Source: Mansonella perstans (Eukaryota > Nematoda > Chromadorea > Rhabditida > Onchocercidae). Taken from it: 64,000 bases of DNA. Positions 15,510 to 27,508 of the stretch are shown in pieces (the stretch's first letter is position 1; each line of letters starts with the position of its first letter). Below the pieces are notes generated by a model. That model ran no database searches and was not told the origin of the DNA. It was given only the letters and a program-made list of their open reading frames with translations. The stretch covers positions 62,001 to 126,000 of the forward strand of contig JBAMDO010000112.1 of the NCBI GenBank assembly GCA_037074765.1, in the 5' to 3' direction. The translations under genes were made by a program, and so were the position numbers.

Positions 15510-17369
15510 CGCCAATTGACAAGATGATAACTACAACAGGATTGCTAAAACTACAAGTGATAACATATATATGATAGAGAAACAATCCTAAAATACCTAT
15601 AAACACGAGCCTGCAAGTAAAAGCACAAACTCCTCCCATAAGAAGAAATCACACGTAACTGAATGCAATTACTGTCTTAGGTCTATGTGATGTAGCGTAA
15701 AGATAAAATTACTTCCATCGAGTGTAAAAAAAAAATGAGTGAAATCTGCGAAAAAGCAAAGGATTAACTAGAACGCTTGCGCACTAACATCACCAGCTAA
15801 CCTTTCGGAATGATCTTAGTATGCAGTAACTATTCAGGATATGTATTACGATACGACCCTATAATTCTTATAGTACAATTAATCAAAGCTAATTTCATTG
15901 AATAATAATCAAGATTGCAAAGATGCGCTTATGTAATCTAGGAAACATCTAATCTTCCAAAGTTATCATACTTGATGACTAGTAAAATGCGTTTTCAAGT
16001 GAAACAACCCCTATGTCACTTCCTTAACACTGTAGCAGCAGAAATGTTGCGATTCAAGATTAACATACCAGACCAATATATACTGGGGCGCAATCTGTCC
16101 AGCAACCGAGGCACCAACCAAAACGTACCACTCCGAGATCTTTTCTGAACTCCTCTACCTCTGCAAACACAAATGAAAGGAAATTCCATCACTTCTCACC
16201 CAGCACTATGGTTCACGAAATCTTTCTTTCTAAATTGCAAAAATTCATGGGGAACAAGGAACCGAAACTCAAGATATCTCATACATGAACCTACCACTAA
16301 TATGTATATAAATATGAAATTCATTCTAGCGCCTATTTAAGAAATATTTGAGAGAAGATATCACAATTAACATTGATCTATCTTACTGGCAAAGGGCCAA
16401 TATTCACTGTCATGTATATAACATAAAACTTGGAATTTAAAATTTCACAGAGTTGGGTAAGTCGAGCAATTAGGAATAATATTAAATGAACTGATATGAA
16501 AAGTGATTCTCCACTACTGAAAGAAAGAAATTACACTGCTTTTATTTCTAATCAAATAAGAATTCTAGATTATGTTTCCTCATAATAGCCTACATTTTTG
16601 TCTCCCCCGTCCCCGTCCCTCTCCCATCCCTCCTCCCACTCGGGATATAAGCATGAATACACCAAATCAGCTTGCCAAAACGCGGTCAAGTATCAGCAGT
16701 GAACGGATACGACGCCATTAATAGATACTGTACATGTGATCAATGCTCCTTATGAGAGTTCAATAACAACAAACAAAGGACATGCGAAGGACACAACAAC
16801 ATCAGCGCTGTCGCGCCCATTCGGTAAACAAATCACGAGTCACCGCGGAAACTTCCTTCTTCCATTCCCCCGCCCTCTCCCATTCCCACTCACCTATTCT
16901 CAACATATCTAAACATCGTCCCCCACAATTAACAAAGCTAGATTTAGGCTATGCATCTGCTGCATACGTAATCAACTGTGACTTATCCAAAAAATTCGGA
17001 CATTCAAGCAGTACTACGTTCGAGCATTGCATTGTTCGAGCAGTTGACTCTCTTTGAAAATTCAATTTATTCTTCTCTTACAAAATATCTATAGCTACTG
17101 TTGTTGGTAGAAAGGCAGATATGATTAATATGATTTAGTATAGGCTCCTACAACTTGGAAATTTTTATGAGAGTTTTTTGTTAAATGGGATAGATAATAC
17201 AACGATGAAATCTTTCAAAATCATTGCTAAATTTAAGGGAATTTATACCATTCACTTCCTATTTTCTACAACGTTGAATCTATATATTGTATACAAAGTA
17301 TGGCATTCTTTGCAATAACACATCCTTACTTTCATACATTCCGTAAAATGCATCATTCTAAGACGTGAC

Positions 17370-17494
17370 AAAACCAATTACACAGCTTTAGGCCTTCGCG
17401 CGATTTGCGTAATTACAGGTTCAGGCCTTCGTGCAAACCAATTACAGCTTTAGGCTTTTGTGCAAACCAATTACAGCTTTAGGCCTTCATACAA
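17370..17494. repeat. About four degenerate copies of a 29-bp unit
   Basis: The phrase CAAACCAATTACAGCTTTAG followed by GCCTTCGTG recurs, with two copies nearly identical (about 17434-17491) and two more diverged on the left. The unit is GC-richer than its surroundings. Confidence 0.75.
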
Positions 17495-20400
17495 TTTGAT
17501 TCGTTGATTTAGATTGAGAAACTCTGACATACAAAGACAGTAACTGATAGAATGAATAGTGCAGAGGAATGTTGATATTCATTGGAACAAAACAATGTCA
17601 TATATCATTTTGAATTGATTCTGCATGAGTACCATTTTTACTAGAAACGATGATGGCCAAATTCACAATTTATCTTTCACTGCATATTATAAAACTTCTC
17701 ATATAACTTTCTTTAATTTGATAGTTACAAAAGAAGTTGAGGGATGATTGTTTAAAAGGTGATGACCATTGTTGTTGATAAAATCTGCACTACTTTTTCA
17801 ATATGACATTCCATGTGATATGGCAAGATGTATGATAGATATATTTTTTGTTGTAGGCCTTGACATTTTTGACCCTCTCAATGAATCGCATACAGGTAAC
17901 AATAATCAAGATTTTTAACACCCATAAATGCCTATATTCTTTAAATTCGTTCATTCGTCGGTTTAATCAATTATCACAACTCACTTAAAATAATAGAATT
18001 CAGCTTTCATTTTCTAGCGCTGACAGCAATCTGTTCACAAAAACAAAAACATAAGCTTTAAATGATTTAGGAAGTATGAAGCAGCAGCTTTCATTAATGC
18101 CAAGTCCATTCATATATTTAATCTTTTGCTAAGATATTACAATTTATACTTCACAATTATCATAGCATAGGTATTCGAATTATAATTACAATCTTGGCAA
18201 TTATTTTTTACAGTAATGATTCTCCACAGTGGACAAGAATCATAGATTAAAAATAGGCTTTGCTGTAATATTTGTTATCATGAAATTCCACAAAATGACA
18301 CATAAGCGTGTCTAGATCGACAAGCAATACTTTTACTGGCAATCTGATGTTGCAAAGAAAGTTATTTTACTTTACTAATGAACTTCATAGCTAGTGAACT
18401 TCAGCACTTATTAGTTATGTTAGCAGATAAATCTCACAAAGCCAATTGAATCATACATCAAAACTAATTTTGCAAAATCGTTTCTCATTGAAATAACCTT
18501 TAATAAAAGTAATATTTCCAACAATGTAGAAGTAGTTTATATGTATGTGACCTCAATAATTAATTAACTCTATATCCATTAGATGTTCTTTACACGAACA
18601 ATTTCTGTCTTTATTTTGCTGATTGCTTCGGAAAAAACGAAGCAATATTGCTATTGCTTTAGGTAATTCCTCGAAATATTTATCATCAACACTTACAGAT
18701 ATGATGGAAATATAATAGTTTTTAAAATCAAGAAAACTTGTCAAAAATCCTTGTGGATATCATATTTGCTGATTACACGCTATATTACACACAAATCATA
18801 GGTGTCACTAAAACACTGAGTAATATCAATTTTTGAAATAGAAAAATTAAATGTCAGTGCAATATTACACATTTTTGGATGCTATATAGTTATAGAGAAT
18901 ACCAAATCTTTGTTAAACAATAACGCGTTTTCTGCCGAAATTTTAAAATCCGCACATTGTCGAAAATTCAAAATCCTTTGAAGCAGAGTTTTGAGTCAAA
19001 GCGCTTAACATCGACAAAGAAATGAACTGCTCACTTTAGTGGCCTAGAGCCACGAAACTCCTAAAAAGTGGAATTAAGAAGAAGACAGCAAGATTCTACG
19101 AATTCAATAAGTTACACTGAGTACATCACATCTGTTGGATTTCTAAATTGGAAAATTTATGGTTTTATAGGGATAGTCTAATATAAAATAATTCAAATTA
19201 TCACGATTATATTTTGTATCTTTAAATAGTGGAGTCGTGAAACATAAAATGTATGACGATGGTAAAAATTACTCAAATCATTAGATAGATCGAAAATGAA
19301 AAAAAAAACGTGTTTCAAAATGTACTCATAGCATTTCCACGGCAAAGATTCAGGAACTACTGTGGTACCAAGGACCACCAGATGTATCCAAAATACATGA
19401 AAATGTCAGGATTAGATGAAAATTGCATTTGCACAAATAGGAATTGCTGGTTATTCCCAGTTCTAGCAGAGTAGAAGAATAAGATTCTTCGTCTTAATGC
19501 CAAATTACAAATTACAAATATTGTTTTCATATATAATGGTGAATACCAACTGGATAGAGAATGTATCATTTTTGTATTGGTATGTCTTAAATTACACCGC
19601 GGTTATGTTTTATAATTATGAGATGAAAATGTTTAAATCATCTTTTTATTATCTCTAATCAAATCTAATCTGGACATCCCAATGAAGTGGTGATGTTGCA
19701 GTATGTCGCAGATGGTCATATACAGATACATGGGTAAACTAACAGCCAACCAGCAAATTAAAAGTGATTTAAAAATATTGAAAAATCAGGTTGCTGGACA
19801 TTTTTGGCAATTTTGCATAACAATTATTATGGAATTAAATTTGGCATAAAAATTTCCTAACATTTAAGAAAACCTTTTCACGGAAATAAATTGATTACCG
19901 AATATCAGATGGAAAAAAGAACCAAACAGTTTTTTTGGGAGAACATCTCTTGAAAAATTGCCTCAATAGCTGCAATGGCAATACTTGGATGAAATAATTT
20001 ATTTATTTAAATGAAGTTTCGAATTAAAAAATTTCTTTCCAACAAGTTTCATTTTGAATAGTTTTGAATAAAACGCAAATTATGCGCCCATTTGTAGAAA
20101 CATGCAAAAACACTGGTAGTGTCGGGAAAAATCGAAATAAATTATATTACGAATTTACATTATAATAGTTATGAGATAATAATGTTTTATAAATGATTCG
20201 GGACATTATATTATATTTAATTTACTACTTAATCACTATTTTCTCAGAATTACTTCCTTTTTCTAATTGTCATACGCGGTGACTTCAGAAGTCTAAATTA
20301 TTTTCTTTTTAATTATTATATTGGCAATTCCTGACCTCTAATGTGTTTCAATTTGATTGGTTAAAACTTTTAAACATTCTGTTATAAGTTATAGGAAATT

Positions 20401-21193
20401 TTTTTTGTATGTTATATTCAATTCAGTACTCAATTTCTTCAATTCAGTCTTATTCAGTTACGATAGTTTATTCAGTTCTGTTCAAAATTAATTAAATTCT
20501 ATGCGGTTTGTAAAATTTTATTTGTACCAATCATAATTTATCTATATGTTCCTATTAAATAGCAAAGGAAATTTTATCAATTATTTGCGCTAATCAATTT
20601 TGACAAATAAAATTTTTATGGAAAAAATTTATTGATTTAAATTTAATTCTTTGTGAATATTGAGAAATCAATGGAAAATAATTTATTGCTATGAAAACTT
20701 TTATGAATTTCTTTTATTTCTTTCTTACATTATTTATTACATCTTTTCTACTTCATCAACAATATCGAAAATAGTGAAGGAAGAAAATGTTGAAATTTGA
20801 GAAAGAAATGACAATTTAGATCTTACAACGATTTCTTGCAATCGGTTACAGAAAAGCTTACATGGCAGGTGCGCACAATAAAGTGGGGAAATAGCCAACA
20901 TAGGGGAAAGATGGGGGAAAGATTGGCAAGATTCGATACGTATTTGATGATATATCAGGTATACAGGTATACAGGTAATATGAATGTATCTAGACGACGA
21001 ATCGTTTCTCATTTCTTCTTTACATTAATAAATAATTTTTAAGTTGTTGAAAATATTCTCTTCATTTTCTTTAATATTATTATTTTCCATTGTTGGCATT
21101 TGAAGCCAATAAGTCAAATCATTTAATAATGGTACAAGATGATGTTTCATTATTTGTATTTATGTGGACATTATCATAGATGTTTGAATTTTA

Positions 21194-21205
21194 GGATAAT
21201 TGCAG
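21194..21205 (+). promoter_or_regulatory. Putative spliced-leader acceptor upstream of the PHYHIP-like gene
   Basis: Two acceptor-like sites, TTTTAG (ending 21194) and ATTGCAG (ending 21205), lie 49 and 38 bases before the ATG at 21244. Either could receive a spliced leader. Which one is used cannot be told from the sequence. Confidence 0.4.
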
Positions 21206-21243
21206 ATAATAGTTCATGATAAAGTTTCGCACATCCAACTGGA

Positions 21244-24200
21244 ATGTGGAGCGAACCCGACTTTCCATATTCAGAAATCGAGTCGGCATACCGACCGACA
21301 CTGACATGGCAACGTCGTCTGCCACGATTTCCACTTCCTTATGTTCGACCATCAGACATGCCACCACCATTTATGAAACCAGATATAAATATGATACGTA
21401 TGGGTATTCCTCCACCATTTCGTATGCCAAGGATACCACTTGAACTTGTGACACCACATGCAGGTTGGTTTTCTTTTTTTTTTTATAATCGAGTAGAATT
21501 AGTTAAGTACTGATAGATACATTGTATATCACTCCTTTGTACAAAAATAAAAACAAGTCTTCATGCCTGTACTGTTTGGTTATCATTATCGTTCAGTTTT
21601 ATTGGTTTTTATTGTTCCGTTATTTTGCAACAACTAACTACATTATTTCCATTAAACTTAGAAATTAGTTGTAGTATCTGAGTGAATTCTGGTAGGCATA
21701 TTGTGTATCAGTTACTGTGCAACAGGGAATTGAGCATTATATCTCTGACTGTAGTGGATCAGATTTTTACGCAGCCAGTTTGTGCAGAAAGATTGTTTAC
21801 TTCAGAGGTCGTTTAGTTTCAGCTTCAGTTCATTCTTAGTCAGAAATCATAGCTATTTAGTAGAAATGAACTGTTCAATGGAGCGAACGTGATTTTGTAG
21901 TAGCACATTGAAACAGAAGAAAATGTTCATGAAGCAGGCAAAGGAGAGATGAAAAGATTTGATGCAATGATTAGTCTTTTTCCAGGTCCAGGAATGCCAC
22001 CTCCACCGCTGCGTCCCGTACGACCTCCCAACGTACCGTTATACCAAGATTTTTCTGCACCCCCGCGTCCTACACCAATAAATATCAGTGTTCAAACCTC
22101 AGCGCTAAAATGTAACATAGAATGGAAAGCACCAGCGGTCGCAAGTTCGTACTCCGTGAAATCACCTTAAAGCTTTTCTTGGAGGTTTTGTATCGTTGGT
22201 ATTCTGGGATCTGGATTGTTAAAGGGAATGATTTGTTAATTAGTCGGCATTAGAAATGTTCAATCAGGCAGTAAGGATAGGGTGAGTGAAGAAATCAGGG
22301 AATAAATAAAACTATATTGTAATTATAAGACTATATGTATGTGCTGAGGATCCCAATTAGTCTCAATATTCAGCGCCTTTATATATCATATGGGATAAGA
22401 CGTCACTTATTATTCGTTTTGATTACTATGACAGTTGTAAATCAATTTTAGAAACGCTGAAATATTCTTTCAAACTGGAAGTCTGGGAAGGGGTTAAGTG
22501 CGACACTTATGATTTTCCGGCGCACATCTTATCGTACAAGTTAAGAACTACACCAGGTACAGTATATAAGGTAGGCAGTACTTTTAAATATTATGACTTG
22601 CAAACCGTAGTAGAGCCATGTTTTGATTGGTATATTACGAGCTGAGAATATTTGGGCTTGCTGTAATACTGATTGAGCATTACTGATGTGAAAGAGTTTT
22701 TTTTAATAAGATTTGAAACCATGTCATCATTTACATTGAATAAAATTCAGATAATTTAAAGCATAATCTAAGTTTGATTTAGTCCCTTATATTGTGCTTG
22801 AAGATGTGTGAATGATTTGTTTTTACAGTTATTTAATTCGTTTCACTCGCGAAACTCTCATAATATTTTAATTACTAATTTTTGTCATTTTTCCCAACAG
22901 TTTTGCTCTCTTCATATATTAGAAAAGTGTCATTGATATATTCATTTTCGTTTATGTACCTTCAGGATCCATCTAAGTTTACTGTTCCATTGGTATCATT
23001 TTTCAGCTTGAGTTATCCGCACGTGATGCAAACAATACTGTTGTTGCTCTTGGAACGACTTGCATGAAATCAGGTTCGTGATTATGTTGGAAAGTGATTT
23101 GTGAGCATATAAGAGATGGTGTCAAGTTTACTGAAAGAAAAGTAATGGTTTCGCAGTGATAGTGTATTTTAGTTTTCTCAGCGGAAGAAATGCAAGCGCT
23201 TTACAAGAAGTCTTTGGATTTCGTAGGGACAGTTATGCATTCGTTCCGCTTCCTTTATCGTTGCAAGCCAAAGATCTATTATGACGATATACAGGTATTC
23301 AGATTGATGATCTTTACAGCATACCGCAGCTTTATTAGCATTATGTGGTAAATAGTTTAAAGTGTCTAGAATTACTTATATGGTAGTACTTTGTGGTTAT
23401 GCTATGGTGGAATTTCATTCTTACGCTGTTAATTGTTATATTTAACTGCAGAATTTTTAGTAAACTCTTAAAGTACTAAGGCGAGTTCAATTTTCTGATA
23501 AATTCGTTTTATATACGGGATTTTTGTTAGTTTCACCGTGGTGGAATAATGGAAAAGTATATGAAAGATAATAATGGTCAGGCAGCCTCCTCAATTAATG
23601 GTGCTATAAGCGGTAAGTTTATATTTTATGTAGGTGACAGCAGTTACAGAAATATTTGTTTTGTGAGAAATTGCTTTGCACACTTAGAAGGAGTGCTGCT
23701 GTTGTATATTGCAAAAAGACTGTGGTGTCCATATTTGTGATATGCCATAAGAATTTGTTTGGAAACGAAGTTATCATTGCGATTCCTTTACGTTATAAGA
23801 AGTGTCTACTAACGAACAGTGGAGATATTGTGTTTACTTTTTATGCTCTAATTATAATTATAGGTCTATTTTTTTCCGCACGACTACTGCCTGATGGAAG
23901 TTTGCCAACTCATTCGCCCTTTGGCAATATTCGAATGTTAGTGCCAGCAATGACACTTCTTGATCCAGCTCGTGTAAATATGTATTTCTGCGATTTCTAT
24001 TGCAACTATATAACTCATTATGTTACAATTGTAATCTGCGAGAAGCATTCAGATGTGAGTTATGTCCATATCCGTTTATTATTTTTGTGAGATTCATCGG
24101 GTACTCAAATAAGATTTCACTTTCATTCCTTTTCATGCTATTGTTTACTAGAATTATCATCAACGCTTTGCTAAAGATCTGCTGTTTCAGACTGATATTT

Positions 24201-25350
24201 TTTGTATGCAGCGTTTGATTAAGTTGACTCCGGATTCCAATCCATTTTTACGGATTGTATTCAGACCTCCAATGTTCGAGCCCGAATTTTGGGTAAATAA
24301 AAATGTTTGGGTAGAGATATATTATACAGAAAATATACCATTGAACTGGGGTCGGTTTGATGCAATCACCGCAACCGGTGCAGGCACATCACGTGTAGGA
24401 GGTTTACCGCATAATAAGGTTTGCTCCTTATGGGAATAGTTCTAGAATATTTCTTTTTCTTCTAAAAAATAGTAACTTTCTACGACTTTTTCCTGTCTTA
24501 ATGGAAACATCAGTTAGGCAATCGCTGAGTCTTCAACTTTTCTAAATGTCATTCAGAAGCAGTATGTGAATCGATACATGAATTATTTTTGATTGTTTCC
24601 GTTGAATACCATTTTAGCAGTGTCAGATGTGCAATTTATATCCACAGAAAAATAGTTCCACTGCTAAAATTGCATCAACGAAGCTTAATTCTACATTTGA
24701 ATTGCTTCTACATCTGGAACATAAAAGATTTGGTAATGAAAACATAAGTGAGTCAGCTGATTTGATCGAGACAATCTGTTCTATCGTCGACTCTGTGGTT
24801 GAGCAATGCTCACAGGATACAGAGAATGAATGCAATAAACAGGTGAAAAGCGATGATTGATTCTTGTAGATAAGCTAATTTTCTGTCGATAAATAGATGT
24901 GGAAGTTGATGGACGTAACAGATGCCTAACATTCAATACTTATTGGACATCCTAGCATTCAGTACCATCATTTAGATATAAGAATAAGATTTTAATTAGA
25001 CGTAGGGAGACTTCGTGCTAGGCAAATAATTGTGATAAGGAGAGATCATTCTGTAATTTTTATTAGGATAGTTTCATTGCCATTAATAAAAGCCAAATTA
25101 GTAATTTTGGGATTTACAGGAAAACGACAGTGAAGGAAGGAAAAAAAGGAGACTAGAGTCACCTGAAGAAATTATGCAACGTCTTGATGCGCAAGATTTA
25201 TGTGAGGAGATGCAAGATGTTAAAAAATGTCTAAAAACATTCGTTGATAGTATGGGTGATGGCATATCAAAGATTGAACGTTTGTTGAATGATGCAAGGC
25301 AGTTTTCAATGAGCTCAACATTTTTGTCACAAAATTGTCTTGTGCGATAG
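21244..25350 (+). CDS. PHYHIP/PHYHIPL-family protein with FNIII domain and C-terminal extension
   Basis: Ten exons: 21244-21463, 21986-22144, 22452-22570, 23007-23073, 23173-23294, 23531-23612, 23864-24054, 24152-24418, 24618-24842 and 25120-25350. They join in phase to 560 residues, longer than human PHYHIP (about 330). Layout: a Pro/Met-rich N-terminus (about residues 1-95); a fibronectin type III domain (about 96-190, with INISVQTSALKCNIEWKAP, YSFKLEVWEG and YKLELSARDANNTV); then the family core (about 205-400), seen in YMKDNNGQ, GLFFSARLLPDGSLPTHSPF, DPARVNMYFCDFYCNYITHY, NYHQRFAKDLL and a CQMCNLYP motif. The last roughly 140 residues lack a vertebrate counterpart known to me and contain a basic patch (GRKKRRLESPEE) before a probable coiled coil. 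Vertebrate PHYHIP binds phytanoyl-CoA hydroxylase; the biochemical role is unclear. The fifth and ninth exons each have two usable in-frame acceptors. Confidence 0.9.
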
Positions 25351-27508
25351 CTTCAATTGTTATACTTTATTTTAATTTATTTCCGGATCTCAGATAGAGT
25401 AATATGTTAAAGAAGAAGCTGAAATGGCTTAATATGACTGTATTATCATCCATCATCTGAATTAATAGGGCATATTTATTCGAGCTGTACATTTCTTGTT
25501 TATGCTGACCTAATTGATAGAATAGCTTTAGCTGGAATGTAATTTTGCGTTAATGTTGGAAGCGTTTGTTATCATTCACTGTGCTTATCATATTCCTGTT
25601 TTTATGCATGTCTATGTTATCACTCTCTGATCTCACCAGAAGCTGATTTTAACTTCGTTTTTGAACAGCATTGTCCAGCATCATTAGGCAGTCCATTTTT
25701 ATCAGTTTGACATGTTTCCACTTCCATAGGTTTTTGCTTGGCATTTTGATAAAATTCCTATTTATGCTTATCCATATTGATCAGTTTGTTCAGATTGCAA
25801 CCACTAAATTAGTGGACCACTTGTAGTCGAATTGGAAAATGTATTCATGCTTATTCATACCTTCAAACATCGCATTTTTGATTTTATCTGAACTAACTGA
25901 GTGGTGAGTTGTCTTAAATGAGTGAAAATCATATGGCGTTATTATTATGGACGCTTAAGTGATTACTACTTGTGATTTTAGTACCTGATATGTTTCTCAA
26001 TGTTAATGGCGATACTTCCTGATTTGCCTTAGGTTATACCCAGTAATAAGTGACCCATAAATTGCGTTGTTTGTATCTGATGAAAGTGAGCGCTTCCCTT
26101 AAGTTCATTTAATTTTTTTTTCATTTTGAAGTTATGAAGTGGAATTTTTGAAATCAGGGGAGTAATAGTTACTGTATGAAGAGTATTCTTCATAGTATTC
26201 TTTTTAATTTTGTGAATATATTTATCTTTTCATATGAGATCATTTAAACTCGTTTTTTTCACATCATACAACATCGTGTTGCATAATTTGATTAAAAGAA
26301 CAAGAAAGTTAGCAAATACTTTTCAATACAGTAACTCTCTTGAATAGTAAGATATATGCTAGCTGTGGGATACAGTAGGCTAGTGTAACTAAGTGTAGTA
26401 AAAGATCTTAGGTAGGTATAGTTATAATTCAGAATGTTTGCTAATTTTTTTACTTTTAAAAGAATGGAGAACGAGGGATCAGTGAATTGTTTATCTCTTT
26501 CACTAATAATAGCGCCATCTGTCTGTATTTTTGATTATATGTTAGTTATGCTGTTTGACATTGTTTTGTATGTTTTTATTTTACTGTTGAGTTCAATTAT
26601 TATATTGTTGCTTGTTTTTAAATTGCCTTAGACCAAATGTGCCTTATTATAATTATTATCAATGTTTCTGTTATACTATGTGAGATGTTATGGAGGTCAA
26701 CTCAAGTAAAATGATTTATACATTTGCATCATTTCATTTAAAAAAAAAAAAAAAAAAAATTGACTTGATCTCTTGTACATTATGCATTAAATTTATCTAT
26801 TAGCATTATTTGGTTTTCTTCCTAATTATTTATACGGGACATATTATGAACTAAATCATAGTTTGATTTAGATCGTATACTTTGATTATGCCGAGATCTT
26901 CATGTATTCATTATTTCCTTTTTTTTTTTTTTTCTCCTATTCACTTTGTGATTGGAAGAATGGATGTAGTGGAAAGGAAAAGATATTTTTAAATTTTGAT
27001 TTGTGATGGAAAAAAAAAAAAAAAAAAAAAAAGTGGTGTAATGAATAAAGAAGAATATTTTTAAAATAAACCTGAAATAACTTTCAAAAATTAGTAACAA
27101 TAAAAAGAAAATCTCAAGATGTATTGTACTATTTATATTGCATTGGATTGGAAAGGTAGCTGTATCAAAGACATTAAATTATTCATATATCTAATCGTAT
27201 ATAATGATGGAATCATGAGCAATTTTAACAACATCTTTGATATCATATATTTTATCGCCATAATTATTTTTTCTTGCTTAACATTAAATCATATATCTGT
27301 AAAATAGACTGGTATTACTTCATATTAAAAGGTATTTCTTGAAATATTTAGCAAATGAAATAAGCGTTGCATTTTTTTTTTTTTTTTTTAAAAAAAAGCA
27401 ATGATATCCTTTTATCGTCGTACCGTTGTTGCTTCGTTATCGTTGCTTATTAGGCAAATTATGGTCACAAATCTTTATGACCTAAATATTGCAGGAAATT
27501 TAATCTAT
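25351..27508. other. Intergenic, about 2.1 kb
   Basis: This lies between the PHYHIP-like stop codon and the SETD4-like start. It is AT-rich with A or T tracts at about 26740-26759, 26919-26933, 27010-27031 and 27372-27397. The left part is probably 3'UTR. Open frames here (such as 26434-26631, rich in Leu/Ile/Phe) show no recognised motif and look like chance. Confidence 0.5.
27483..27494 (+). promoter_or_regulatory. Putative spliced-leader acceptor upstream of the SETD4-like gene
   Basis: AATATTGCAG ends at 27494, 14 bases before the ATG at 27509. This favours the 27509 start over the in-frame ATG at 27401, whose extra 36 residues show no conservation with the family. Confidence 0.5.

Larger units (their letters stand above)
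15510..21243. other. Intergenic, about 5.7 kb
   Basis: This separates the minus-strand PUR-alpha gene from the plus-strand PHYHIP-like gene, so the two are divergent and the segment should carry both promoters. A possible acceptor (TTGTAG on the minus strand, about 15532-15537) sits 23 bases above the PUR-alpha ATG. A C-rich stretch at about 16600-16640 stands out in otherwise AT-rich DNA. A 91-codon open frame at 16782-17057 has no recognisable motif. A 29-bp repeat lies at 17370-17494. I see no RNA gene. Confidence 0.5.

Noticed and set aside
16782..17057. A 91-codon plus-strand frame in the PUR-alpha/PHYHIP intergenic region
   Set aside because: Ser/His/Pro-rich from a local C-rich patch; no homology and no splice context.
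17036..17062. A GTTCGAGCA phrase that hints at a tRNA T-arm
   Set aside because: No acceptor stem, D-arm or anticodon arm can be placed around it.
22966..22992. A 27-base exon (DPSKFTVPL) in the PHYHIP-like gene, between TTCAG and GTATCA
   Set aside because: It would leave an intron of only 14 bases before the next exon. Joining 22570 directly to 23007 gives an uninterrupted FNIII strand (TVYKLELSARDANNTV), so it is intron sequence.
27401..27508. An upstream in-frame ATG for the SETD4-like gene (36 extra residues)
   Set aside because: An acceptor-like ATTGCAG at 27494 lies between it and the conserved start, and the extra residues show no family conservation. The ATG at 27509 was preferred.
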